A stretch of DNA of 64,000 nucleotides from an uncultured Pelagibacteraceae bacterium (GTDB lineage: Bacteria; Pseudomonadota; Alphaproteobacteria; Pelagibacterales; Pelagibacteraceae). The DNA lies in contig CACPOD010000001.1 in NCBI GenBank assembly GCA_902635515.1, positions 101,307-165,306 on the forward strand, in the 5' to 3' direction. The notes under the pieces are model-generated. The model worked only from the letters and a program-made list of their open reading frames with translations. It did no database searches and was not told where the DNA came from. Each line of letters begins with the position of its first letter. Positions within the stretch are counted from its first letter, which is position 1. A program made the translations under genes and the position numbers. Positions 29,874 to 39,386 of the stretch are shown in pieces.

Positions 29874-31211
29874 TTAAATATTAGCTAATTTACGTTTAAT
29901 ATAATATTTGACATAAAAAAGTAACATCAATGATATCAACCATTGAAAGATAGCCCAAATATAAAAAAAAGTTTTAAAATCTGCATTTAAATACTTTGCA
30001 ATGTAAAAGGATAAAACTGGTACTATAACATTTCTGGCAATATTATTAACCATGGCTTTTTCAGATTTTTTTAAAGCCATAAAAAATCCATTTGATAAGA
30101 AAAATATTGGATAAGCAGGTAAAATAAATGCTGAAATCTTAAGGTACATCGAGCCATACATAATTACCTCTGGGTTTGAAGAAAAGAATTTAGGAACAAT
30201 GTCAGCACTTATAAAAATAACTACACCAGCTATTAACATTATAAATAGACCGTATTTTATTGAGGTAAAATAGGATTGCTCCACTCTATCGTAATATTTT
30301 GCACCAATATTTTGCGCTATTATAGAAATTATTGCTGTATTGATTCCTAATATTGGTAACAGAACTACTTGCTCAATTCTTGTGGCAGATCCATAACCTG
30401 CTACAGCATACTCACCAAATAACCCAACATATGTAAAAACGATTGTTGCAGCAATAGAATACCCTAATATTGCAATTGTAATTGGCATTGATTGAAAAAA
30501 AATATTTTTTAAGAAAAAAAATTTAGCTTTGAAATGGTCTAAAGTTATTTGTTTAATTCTTTGATTATTCAATATTTTTATCAAAATAACCAACAAAGAT
30601 ACAAATTGAGCAATTAAAGTTGCTATCCCAATACCAGTTATTCCTAATGGTGGTATAAATAAAAAACCAAATATAAAAATTGGATTTAAAATAATGTTTA
30701 AGAAAAAAGAAAATATTAGAACATTTCTGTAAGTTTTAGTATCTCCTTCTGCGTGTAAGAATGAATTTAATGCTACTACTAAAATAAATAATATCGTACC
30801 TAAAAAAATTACATTTATATATTCAAGTCCAAGAATTGTTACTTCTTGAGAGGAATTCATTAATAAGAATATCTTTTCACCAAAAGCAAATCCTAAAATA
30901 GATACAACTATTGAGATTATAATCGAATAAATGATTACATTTCCAAAATAACTTAAAACATTTTTTTCGTTTTTTTCTCCTATACTACTGCCAATCAATG
31001 ATGTTCCTGCTACGGTAACTCCAATGGATGTAGCAATAATCAAAAAATATATCGGAAAAGACTTGCTCAAAGCTGATAAGGCTTCTGGCGAAATTTTTCC
31101 TGCATAAAAAGTATCTACGATTGTATAAAGTGTTTGGAATAAGGTTCCTACACTTGCTGGTACAGCAAGTTTTCTTACTAACAACGAAACTTCATCTTTT
31201 AATAAATTCAT
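29874..31211 (-). CDS. MATE family efflux transporter
   Basis: 'TLFQTLYTIVDTFYAGKISPEALSALS', 12-TM pattern. Confidence 0.9.
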   Translation of the reverse strand: MNLLKDEVSLLVRKLAVPASVGTLFQTLYTIVDTFYAGKISPEALSALSKSFPIYFLIIATSIGVTVAGTSLIGSSIGEKNEKNVLSYFGNVIIYSIIISIVVSILGFAFGEKIFLLMNSSQEVTILGLEYINVIFLGTILFILVVALNSFLHAEGDTKTYRNVLIFSFFLNIILNPIFIFGFLFIPPLGITGIGIATLIAQFVSLLVILIKILNNQRIKQITLDHFKAKFFFLKNIFFQSMPITIAILGYSIAATIVFTYVGLFGEYAVAGYGSATRIEQVVLLPILGINTAIISIIAQNIGAKYYDRVEQSYFTSIKYGLFIMLIAGVVIFISADIVPKFFSSNPEVIMYGSMYLKISAFILPAYPIFFLSNGFFMALKKSEKAMVNNIARNVIVPVLSFYIAKYLNADFKTFFYIWAIFQWLISLMLLFYVKYYIKRKLANI

Positions 31212-31225
31212 TAATTTAAGATTTG

Positions 31226-32131
31226 TTAATACTCTTTTTGGAAGATATGTCTTTTTCCTGCTTCTTTAGCAAGATTAATTTGTTTTTGTCTCATCCTAAA
31301 TCTTGATTTTTGATGATCTGTTAGATTGTCGTGACAATTTGGACATGAAACACCCTCTTCATATTTTTTTGATTTTTTGTCCTTACGAGATACAGGCTTC
31401 CTACAACCGCTACACATTGAGTAAGAACCAACTTTTAGACCATGTTTTAAACTAATCCTGTTATCAAAAACAAAGCATTCACCTTTCCATAAACTTTTTT
31501 TCTTATTTGTTTTTTTAAGATAATTTAAAATTCCACCATTTAACTGATAAATGTTATTAAACCCTTTATTCTCCAAATAAACAGATGCCTTTTCACAACG
31601 AATTCCACCAGTACAAAACATGGCAATAGGTTGATTTTTTTTTAATTTTTTTAGATATTTTGGAAAATCTCTAAAGTTATCAACATCAGGATTGATTGCT
31701 CCCTTAAATGTTCCAACATCGTACTCAAATGGTTTTCTCGCATCTATAAGAACAGTATCCTTTTCTTTAATCAGCTTATTCCATTTGATTGGATCTACAT
31801 GGCTATCTTTTTTCTTTATTCTTTTATTTAAAGTTAAATTCATAGGAACAACTTCATTTTTAATTTTAACTTTAGGTTTGTGAAACGGTTGAAATAAACT
31901 TTTGGAGACATTACTGCTATTAAATTCTTTAAATTTAAGAGTTCTTTTTAAATTGTTAATTGTGAATTTAATGTCTGCAGCTTTACCAGAGATAGTTCCA
32001 TTTACTCCTTCTTTAGAGATAATTATCGTACCTCTAATGTTTTTCTTTTTTAAAGTTTCTAATAAAACTTTTTGATTTTTCTTTAGATAAGAAATTTTGA
32101 CAAATTTATAAAAACCAACTACTTCAAACAT
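31226..32131 (-). CDS. trhO: Rhodanese-related protein, tRNA uridine hydroxylase TrhO (UPF0176) family
   Basis: 'GTIIISKEGVNGTISG', 'VLIDARKPFEYDVGTFKGAINPDVDNFRDFP', 'MFCTGGIRCEKAS'. Confidence 0.9.
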   Translation of the reverse strand: MFEVVGFYKFVKISYLKKNQKVLLETLKKKNIRGTIIISKEGVNGTISGKAADIKFTINNLKRTLKFKEFNSSNVSKSLFQPFHKPKVKIKNEVVPMNLTLNKRIKKKDSHVDPIKWNKLIKEKDTVLIDARKPFEYDVGTFKGAINPDVDNFRDFPKYLKKLKKNQPIAMFCTGGIRCEKASVYLENKGFNNIYQLNGGILNYLKKTNKKKSLWKGECFVFDNRISLKHGLKVGSYSMCSGCRKPVSRKDKKSKKYEEGVSCPNCHDNLTDHQKSRFRMRQKQINLAKEAGKRHIFQKEY

Positions 32132-32781
32132 TATAATTTTCTACAAACAGTCATACCATCACCAAGAGGAATTATTAACTTTTCAACCCTTGTATCCTTT
32201 GAGATATGACTATTAAACTCTTTAATATTTATAGTAAATTTATCAGTGTTGTTTTCATTCACAACTTCTCCATACCATAAAACATTATCAATGATTATTA
32301 GACCATTTTTGTTCAATAATTGTAAAGAACGTTCATAGTATTCAATGTAATTCATTTTATCAGCATCAATAAAGACTAAATCAAACTTTTCATTTTTAAT
32401 CTCATCTAAACTTTCTAAAGCAGGTTTAATTAATGTTTTTATTTTATGCTCTTGATTAGCTTTTTTAAAAAAATCTATTGCAACTTTATTAGTTTCTTCA
32501 TTTTTATCTAAAGCAATTATTTTGCCATCATCTGATAACGCCAAAGCCATAGATAACGTACTTAATCCTGTAAATGTACCTATCTCTAAAATTTTTTTGA
32601 TATTTGAAATTTTTATAATTAAATACAGAAATTGACTTTGTGAAATTGAGATTTGCATTCTTTTGATATCACCAAGAGAAGTGTTGTAATCAATTATTTC
32701 TTTTTGAACTGGATGTAAATTAAATCCATGACTTAAAATATAGTCTTGGAGTTCTTTAGTTATATTTAGGTCTGAACCCAT
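32131..32781 (-). CDS. O-methyltransferase (class I SAM-dependent)
   Basis: 'ILEIGTFTGLSTLSMAL', 'FDLVFIDADKMNYIEYYE', 'LIIIDNVLWYGEV'. Confidence 0.9.
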   Translation of the reverse strand: MGSDLNITKELQDYILSHGFNLHPVQKEIIDYNTSLGDIKRMQISISQSQFLYLIIKISNIKKILEIGTFTGLSTLSMALALSDDGKIIALDKNEETNKVAIDFFKKANQEHKIKTLIKPALESLDEIKNEKFDLVFIDADKMNYIEYYERSLQLLNKNGLIIIDNVLWYGEVVNENNTDKFTINIKEFNSHISKDTRVEKLIIPLGDGMTVCRKL

Positions 32782-32786
32782 AAATT

Positions 32787-34250
32787 CTAAAGTTTTTTCT
32801 TTAAAATCTCATTAACTAATTGAGGATTTGCTTTTCCACCAGAAACTTTCATTACTTGACCTACAAAGAAACCAAATAATTTAACTTTACCTGATTTATA
32901 TTCGGTAGCTTTGTCTCTGTTATCATCAATAACCTTATCTATTAGTGCCTCAAGTGCTTTTGGATCACTCTCTTGTTTTAAACCTTTTTCTTCAACAATT
33001 TTCTTAGGATCTTTATCTCCTTCCATCATTTGTTCAAAAACTGTTTTTGCAATTTTTCCAGAAATTGTTCCATCTTTAATTAAATTAATTAATTTTGATA
33101 AGTTGCCCGCGCTTATAGGGCTTTCTGTTATTTCTAAATTTTTTTCATTTAAGGCTGCAAATAATTCACCAATTATCCAATTTGTTGCAAGTTTTACATC
33201 CGATTTCTTAATTACATTTTCAAAGTAATTTGATGTTTCAATATCAGAAACTAAAATGTTTGCTTCGTAAGGTGATAATTTGAATTTTTCTATAAATCTT
33301 TTTTTCTTTTCGTCAGGTAGCTCTGGAATTTCTGATTTTAAATTTTCAATAAAATCATCTGAGACTTCTAATGGCAATAAGTCTGGATCTGGAAAATATC
33401 TATAATCATGAGCATCCTCTTTTGATCTCATTGATCTAGTTTCATTTTTTTTTGTATCAAAAAGTCTTGTTTCTTGATCAATCATTTGACCGTCCTCAAT
33501 TAAATCAACTTGTCTATTAGCTTCATATTCTATTGCCATCTGCATAAATTTTATTGAATTAACATTTTTTATCTCACATCTGGTTCCAAATTCTTTTGAA
33601 CCTTTTTTTCTGACAGATACATTTACGTCGGCTCTTAAAGATCCTTCCTGCATGTTTCCATCACAGGTTCCTAAATATCTCATTATAGATCTTAATTTTT
33701 TAATGTATGCATTTACTTCATCTGGAGATCTTAGGTCAGGTTTACTTACAATTTCCATTAATGCCACACCTGATCTATTTAAATCTACAAAAGTATTTTT
33801 AGGATCTAGATCATGAATACTTTTACCTGCATCTTGCTCCAAATGTAATCTTTCTATACCTACCTCTTTTTGACCATCTGGCATATCAAGTATTACTTTA
33901 CCCTCACCTACAATTGGATCTTTGAATTGTGAGATTTGATACCCTTGAGGTAAGTCAGCATAAAAATAATTTTTTCTATCAAAGACAGATCTCTTATTGA
34001 TTTTAGCTTTTAAACCAATTCCTGTTTTGATAGCTTGTTTTACGCAATACTCGTTTATTACCGGCAACATTCCTGGTAATGCTGCATCAACTAAACTTAC
34101 TTGAGTATTTGGCTCAGCTCCAAATTTGGTTGCCGATGTTGAAAATAATTTTGACTGCGATGTAACTTGTGCATGGACTTCTAAGCCAATCACAACTTCA
34201 TATTGATTATCATGTCTATTAATTAGATATTCAGATTTGTTCTTACTCAC
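32787..34250 (-). CDS. gatB: Asp/Glu-tRNA amidotransferase subunit B
   Basis: '[21 protein letters not shown]', '[14 protein letters not shown]', '[10 protein letters not shown]'. Confidence 0.98.
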   Translation of the reverse strand: MSKNKSEYLINRHDNQYEVVIGLEVHAQVTSQSKLFSTSATKFGAEPNTQVSLVDAALPGMLPVINEYCVKQAIKTGIGLKAKINKRSVFDRKNYFYADLPQGYQISQFKDPIVGEGKVILDMPDGQKEVGIERLHLEQDAGKSIHDLDPKNTFVDLNRSGVALMEIVSKPDLRSPDEVNAYIKKLRSIMRYLGTCDGNMQEGSLRADVNVSVRKKGSKEFGTRCEIKNVNSIKFMQMAIEYEANRQVDLIEDGQMIDQETRLFDTKKNETRSMRSKEDAHDYRYFPDPDLLPLEVSDDFIENLKSEIPELPDEKKKRFIEKFKLSPYEANILVSDIETSNYFENVIKKSDVKLATNWIIGELFAALNEKNLEITESPISAGNLSKLINLIKDGTISGKIAKTVFEQMMEGDKDPKKIVEEKGLKQESDPKALEALIDKVIDDNRDKATEYKSGKVKLFGFFVGQVMKVSGGKANPQLVNEILKKKL

Positions 34251-35704
34251 TTAATCCACCAATCATTAATATTGTTTTTAAAATTAATTTTTTCTTCCAT
34301 AGCATATGCAATGTTTAAAATATTTTGTTCATCAAAAGCTTTACCGATTATCTGTAATCCTAATGGATATCCTTTACCATCATGGCCTGCGGGTATAGAA
34401 ATTCCAGGTAAACCTGCTAAATTTACAGGAACAGTAAAAATATCATTTAAATACATTGAAACCGGATCATTTGTTTTTTCACCAATTTTAAACGCAGAAC
34501 TTGGAGTAGATGGAGTTAGAATTGCATCAACTTTTTTATAAGCATCATCAAAATCATTTTTAATAAGTTTTCTTACCTTTTGTGCTTTAAGATAATAAGC
34601 ATCATAATATCCTGAAGATAAAACATAAGTTCCAATCATTATTCTTCGTTGAACTTCGGCACCAAATCCTTCAGATCTAGTTTTTTCATACATATCAATA
34701 AGATTTTCTCCCTCAGCTCTAAAACCATATTTAACACCATCATATCTAGCCAAATTAGAAGAAGCCTCTGCTGGTGCTACTATGTAATAAGTTGGTAGTG
34801 CATAATTAGTATGAGGTAGAGATATATCTATAATCTCAGCACCACAATCTTTTGCATATTCAATACCTTTTTTCCATAGATCTTCTATTTCCTTAGGCAT
34901 TCCATCTACTCTATATTCTTTGGGTATTCCTATTTTTTTACCTTTAATATCTTTTGTTAATTCTTTGCTGTACTCGTTCCTTTTAAAATCTATTGATGTA
35001 GAATCTTTTTCATCATAAGTACTAATAACTTCCTGCAACAATGCACAATCTTTAACATTTTGCGCCATTGGCCCAGCTTGATCTAGGGATGATGCAAATG
35101 CTACAATTCCATATCGAGAGCAACTACCATAAGTGGGTTTTAATCCAACAGTTCCTGTAAATGAAGCAGGCTGTCTTATAGATCCACCTGTATCTGTTCC
35201 AATAGTTATTGGTGTTAATTGAGCTGCTACTGCAGAAGACGATCCACCAGATGAACCTCCTGGAACCAAATTCTTATCAATTGGGTTTTGTACATTACCA
35301 AAAAAACTAGTTTCATTAGAAGAGCCCATTGCAAATTCATCACAATTTAATTTTCCCATTAGGATAGCTCCTTCATTCCAAATGTTTTGTGTAACTGTTG
35401 ACTCGTAAGTTGGAACGAAATTATTTAAAATCTTACTACCCGCCGTAGTTCTTAAATCTCTTGTACAAAATAAATCTTTTACAGCCATTGGAATGCCAGG
35501 CAATTTCAGATCAAGATTAGGTTTTTCATCAAACTTTTTTGCTTTATTTAAAGCATTTGTATAATCTTCAGTTATATATGCATTTAATTCTTTTGATTTT
35601 TCTGATCTTTCAACAAATGCTTTAGTAACTTCACTTGAGGAAAGTTTTTTACTTTTTATATTTTCTACTAACTCAGATAATGATTGTTTAGTTATATCTG
35701 ACAT
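34247..35704 (-). CDS. gatA: Asp/Glu-tRNA amidotransferase subunit A
   Basis: Amidase signature '[35 protein letters not shown]'. Confidence 0.98.
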   Translation of the reverse strand: MSDITKQSLSELVENIKSKKLSSSEVTKAFVERSEKSKELNAYITEDYTNALNKAKKFDEKPNLDLKLPGIPMAVKDLFCTRDLRTTAGSKILNNFVPTYESTVTQNIWNEGAILMGKLNCDEFAMGSSNETSFFGNVQNPIDKNLVPGGSSGGSSSAVAAQLTPITIGTDTGGSIRQPASFTGTVGLKPTYGSCSRYGIVAFASSLDQAGPMAQNVKDCALLQEVISTYDEKDSTSIDFKRNEYSKELTKDIKGKKIGIPKEYRVDGMPKEIEDLWKKGIEYAKDCGAEIIDISLPHTNYALPTYYIVAPAEASSNLARYDGVKYGFRAEGENLIDMYEKTRSEGFGAEVQRRIMIGTYVLSSGYYDAYYLKAQKVRKLIKNDFDDAYKKVDAILTPSTPSSAFKIGEKTNDPVSMYLNDIFTVPVNLAGLPGISIPAGHDGKGYPLGLQIIGKAFDEQNILNIAYAMEEKINFKNNINDWWIK

Positions 35705-35991
35705 TATTCAATTACCTTTGGTACTACAAAATAATCTTCATTTTCATTAGGAGAATTTTTTATTACTTGATCTCTTAAGTTTTTACTTTTTACTTCATCT
35801 GATCTTAGTTTTAGTGTTGTTTCAGCAACAGAAGTTAATGGTTCAACATTGTCAGTTTTTAATTCGTTAAGTTTTTCAATAAAATCGAAAATTGAATTTA
35901 AATCTCCTGCAAGTTTCTCTGCTTTTTTCTCATCTACAGAAATTCTTGATAGTTTGGATATATGCTTTATTGTTTTAAGATCGATGCTCAT
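35704..35991 (-). CDS. gatC: Asp/Glu-tRNA amidotransferase subunit C
   Basis: [44 protein letters not shown] track starts at 36021, ATG at 35991 fits the family. Confidence 0.93.
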   Translation of the reverse strand: MSIDLKTIKHISKLSRISVDEKKAEKLAGDLNSIFDFIEKLNELKTDNVEPLTSVAETTLKLRSDEVKSKNLRDQVIKNSPNENEDYFVVPKVIE

Positions 35992-36041
35992 ATGGTATTT
36001 AAATATGTCGCAAACTATCACTTAAGTTTAAAATATACAAT

Positions 36042-36497
36042 ATGATCACTATTGAAGAATTCAAAAAAAAACAGTCTGAAACCTCTAGATTGATTGGTTT
36101 AGATCTTGGTTCAAAAAGAATCGGTGTATCAATTTGTGATGAAAAACAGTCAATAGCCACACCCTTTAAAACGATCAATAAAACCAATAATGATGATCTA
36201 ATCAATGAATTAAAAAAAATAATAGAGGAAAACAATATTAAAGGAATTATCATCGGATATCCAATTAACATGGATGGTACCTTAGGTCCTTCTGCTCAAT
36301 CAGTAAGTGATGTGTCTAAAAATATAGACAAAAATATTGATGTAGATGTCTGTCTTTGGGATGAAAGACTTTCAACCGTTGGTGCATTTAACCTATCCAG
36401 CCAGCTTGATATTAATGTTTCTAAGCGTGAAAAAAACATAGATCAAAACGCAGCTGCATTTATTCTTCAAGGAGCTATAGATTATTTGAATAATTAA
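36042..36497 (+). CDS. ruvX: YqgF/RuvX Holliday-junction resolvase-like protein
   Basis: 'LIGLDLGSKRIGVSICDE', 'IIIGYPINMDGTLGPSAQSV', 'WDERLSTVGA'. Confidence 0.95.
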   Translation: MITIEEFKKKQSETSRLIGLDLGSKRIGVSICDEKQSIATPFKTINKTNNDDLINELKKIIEENNIKGIIIGYPINMDGTLGPSAQSVSDVSKNIDKNIDVDVCLWDERLSTVGAFNLSSQLDINVSKREKNIDQNAAAFILQGAIDYLNN

Positions 36498-36539
36498 TCC
36501 TTGCCATTTAGGGGCTTTATAGCTATAGAGTTAATTTTA

Positions 36540-37481
36540 ATGGCAAGTAAAACCAATAAAGCTATTAAAATCTCACAAAAACATCTGTTAGGTATCCAAG
36601 ATTTATCAGTTAATGATATTAATTATATCCTTGATGAGTCAGAAGCTTTTATAAAATTAAATCAGAGTAAAAATAAAAAAAATGATGTGTTAAGAGGTAA
36701 AACACAAATAAACTTATTCTTTGAGCCATCAACTAGAACTCAAAGCTCATTTGAACTTGCTGGAAAAAGACTTGGTGCGGATGTTATGTCAATGAATATG
36801 GGTAACTCTGCAATTAAGAAAGGTGAAACTTTGATTGATACCGCAATGACTTTAAATGCAATGCATCCTGATATAATTGTGATCAGACATCAAGACTCTG
36901 GTGCCTGTAATCTATTATCTCAAAAAGTTAACTGTGTCGTATTAAATGCTGGTGATGGTAGACGTGAGCACCCTACCCAAGCATTATTAGATGCATTAAC
37001 AATTAGAAATCGAAAAAAAAAAATTCAGGGATTAAAAATAGCAATATGTGGAGATATACTTCATTCAAGAGTAGCTAGATCAAATATTTATCTTCTTACA
37101 ATGTTAGGAGCTGAGGTTAACATAGTAGCTCCATCTAATCTGATGCCAAAAGAAATTGAAAAATTTGGTGTAAACACTTTTACTGATATGAAAAAAGGTC
37201 TCAAAGATTGTGATATTGTGATGATGCTTAGATTGCAAAATGAAAGAATGACCAGTTCATATCTTTCATCGAATAGAGAGTACTACGAATATTACGGATT
37301 AACTCCTGACAAACTTGATCATGCAAAGTCAGATGCTCTAATTATGCATCCTGGTCCAATGAATAGAGGAATTGAAATTGATACAAGATTAGCTGACGAT
37401 ATAAACAAGAGTGTAATTAAAGAACAAGTTGAATTAGGTGTTGCTGTAAGAATGGCATGTTTAAAAATATTTTGTGAATAA
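36540..37481 (+). CDS. pyrB: Aspartate carbamoyltransferase catalytic subunit
   Basis: '[22 protein letters not shown]', '[18 protein letters not shown]'; ATG at 36540 preferred over the track's TTG at 36501. Confidence 0.96.
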   Translation: MASKTNKAIKISQKHLLGIQDLSVNDINYILDESEAFIKLNQSKNKKNDVLRGKTQINLFFEPSTRTQSSFELAGKRLGADVMSMNMGNSAIKKGETLIDTAMTLNAMHPDIIVIRHQDSGACNLLSQKVNCVVLNAGDGRREHPTQALLDALTIRNRKKKIQGLKIAICGDILHSRVARSNIYLLTMLGAEVNIVAPSNLMPKEIEKFGVNTFTDMKKGLKDCDIVMMLRLQNERMTSSYLSSNREYYEYYGLTPDKLDHAKSDALIMHPGPMNRGIEIDTRLADDINKSVIKEQVELGVAVRMACLKIFCE

Positions 37482-38768
37482 ATGAAAAAACAATACTTTA
37501 TAAATGCAAACATTATAGATCCTCATAACTCTATAAACGAAAATGGTGGATTAATAATTGGAGAAGACGGAAAGATAGAAGCAATAGGAAAAAAAGTAAA
37601 TACAAACAATTTACCAACTAGAGAAAAGCCTACTGACTTAAAGGGCAAATATATATTTCCTGGTATAGTGGATATGAGAGTTTTTGTAGGTGAGCCAGGA
37701 TATGAATATAAAGAAAATTTTAGAACTTTGAGTAATGCTGCATTATCTGGTGGAGTTACCTCAGTTGTAACGATGCCTAATACAGATCCAATTATAGATA
37801 ATGTATCAATTGTAGATTTTTTAAAAAGAAGAGGACGTGATAAGTCTAGAATAAATATCTTTCCTTGCGCTTCATTAACTCAAAACACTGAAGGCACCAA
37901 TATGACTGAATTCGGGTTGCTAGCTAAAAAAGGAATTATTGCATTTACCGACGGAGTAAAAACAATTCAAAATACTAGACTTATGTCTAGAATTATGAAT
38001 TCAGCTAAAGATTTGGGATGTCTTATAATGCAACATGCTGAAGATTACGATTTAGCTAAAAATGGCATGATTAATTCTGGTATTATTGCAACAAAACTAG
38101 GCTTATCAAGCATACCAGATATTGCTGAAAGAATTATAATTGAAAGAGATCTTACTCTCTTAGAAAAAACTAAATGTCGATATCATATATCTCAACTATC
38201 AGCAGGAAAATCTGTAGATATAATTAAGGAACGTAAACAAAATGTTAAATTTACTTGCGGTGTATCAATAAATAATCTTTCATTAAATGAAAATGATATT
38301 GGAGATTTTAGAACATTTTTAAAATTATCACCTCCACTGAGAAGAGAAGAAGATCGAGAAGCTTTAGTTCAAGGATTAAAAGAAAAAACTATAGATGTAA
38401 TTGTTTCTGACCATAAACCTGAAGATGAAGAATCTAAAAGATTAACTTTTGCTCAAGCTGCAACAGGTGCATCTGGTATTGAAACATTGTTATCTTTAAG
38501 TTTAGAATTATTTCATAATGGATCTGTAAAACTTGAAACTATAATTCAAGCTTTAACCTCTAATCCAGCAAAAATATTAAATATAAATAAAGGAAACCTA
38601 TCTATTGGTAATGATGCTGATTTTTGTATTGTGGATATCAATAAACCATGGATTGTAAAAAAAGAAAATTTAATCTCTAAATCTAAAAATACTTCAATTG
38701 AAGATAAGAAACTCCAAGGAAAAGTAACCAATACATTTGTAAAAGGTAAAGAATTATTTAAAATATAA
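37482..38768 (+). CDS. Dihydroorotase homologue, probably non-catalytic (PyrC' type)
   Basis: Amidohydrolase fold 'GKYIFPGIVDMRVFVGEPGYEYKENF', 'VTMPNTDPIID'; directly after pyrB. Confidence 0.9.
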   Translation: MKKQYFINANIIDPHNSINENGGLIIGEDGKIEAIGKKVNTNNLPTREKPTDLKGKYIFPGIVDMRVFVGEPGYEYKENFRTLSNAALSGGVTSVVTMPNTDPIIDNVSIVDFLKRRGRDKSRINIFPCASLTQNTEGTNMTEFGLLAKKGIIAFTDGVKTIQNTRLMSRIMNSAKDLGCLIMQHAEDYDLAKNGMINSGIIATKLGLSSIPDIAERIIIERDLTLLEKTKCRYHISQLSAGKSVDIIKERKQNVKFTCGVSINNLSLNENDIGDFRTFLKLSPPLRREEDREALVQGLKEKTIDVIVSDHKPEDEESKRLTFAQAATGASGIETLLSLSLELFHNGSVKLETIIQALTSNPAKILNINKGNLSIGNDADFCIVDINKPWIVKKENLISKSKNTSIEDKKLQGKVTNTFVKGKELFKI

Positions 38769-38770
38769 AA

Positions 38771-39349
38771 ATGGAACTTTTTATAATAGGTATAATCTCA
38801 TACCTAATGGGATCAATTCCTTTTGGATTAATTTTAACTAAAATATTTTTAAAAAAAGATATTAGAGAAATCGGTTCTGGTAATATTGGAGCAACAAATG
38901 CTTTAAGAACCGGTAATAAATTAATTGGTTACTCAACACTAATACTTGATGTGTTAAAAGCAGTAATACCTGTTTTATATATAAAAATTAATTTCCCTGA
39001 CGCAGTATATATATCAGCTTTATGTGCTTTTATAGGTCATGTGTTTCCAGTTTGGTTAAAATTTAAAGGTGGCAAAGGTGTAGCCACATATGTTGGGATA
39101 CTTTTTTCTTTAAATATTATTTTTGGTTTAGTATTTGGTATTTGTTGGTTAATAATTTTTTTTATTTCCAAATATTCATCTTTAGCTTCCTTGATAGGAT
39201 CACTTTCTATACCTGTTTATATTTTAATTTTTGAGGGTTCAGAAAATGTATTTTTTTACGTAATAATGTTTATTTTAATATTTTTTACCCATAGAGAAAA
39301 TATTAAACGCTTGAAAAATAAAGAAGAAACTAAGACAAAAATTTATTAA
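38771..39349 (+). CDS. plsY: Acyl-phosphate glycerol-3-phosphate acyltransferase
   Basis: 'YLMGSIPFGLIL', 'REIGSGNIGATNALRTGNK', 'GHVFPVWLKFKGGKGVAT'. Confidence 0.97.
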   Translation: MELFIIGIISYLMGSIPFGLILTKIFLKKDIREIGSGNIGATNALRTGNKLIGYSTLILDVLKAVIPVLYIKINFPDAVYISALCAFIGHVFPVWLKFKGGKGVATYVGILFSLNIIFGLVFGICWLIIFFISKYSSLASLIGSLSIPVYILIFEGSENVFFYVIMFILIFFTHRENIKRLKNKEETKTKIY

Positions 39350-39386
39350 TTTGACTATCAAACTCTTTTGAGTAGTTTGTTATTTT

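Noticed and set aside
35999-36271. 90 aa minus-strand ORF opposite ruvX
   Set aside because: Shadow of ruvX; no recognisable domain and it would block the gatC/ruvX divergent spacer.
39350-39386. ACTC-TTTT-GAGT hairpin between plsY and topA
   Set aside because: Only a 4 bp stem between co-directional genes; too weak to call a terminator.
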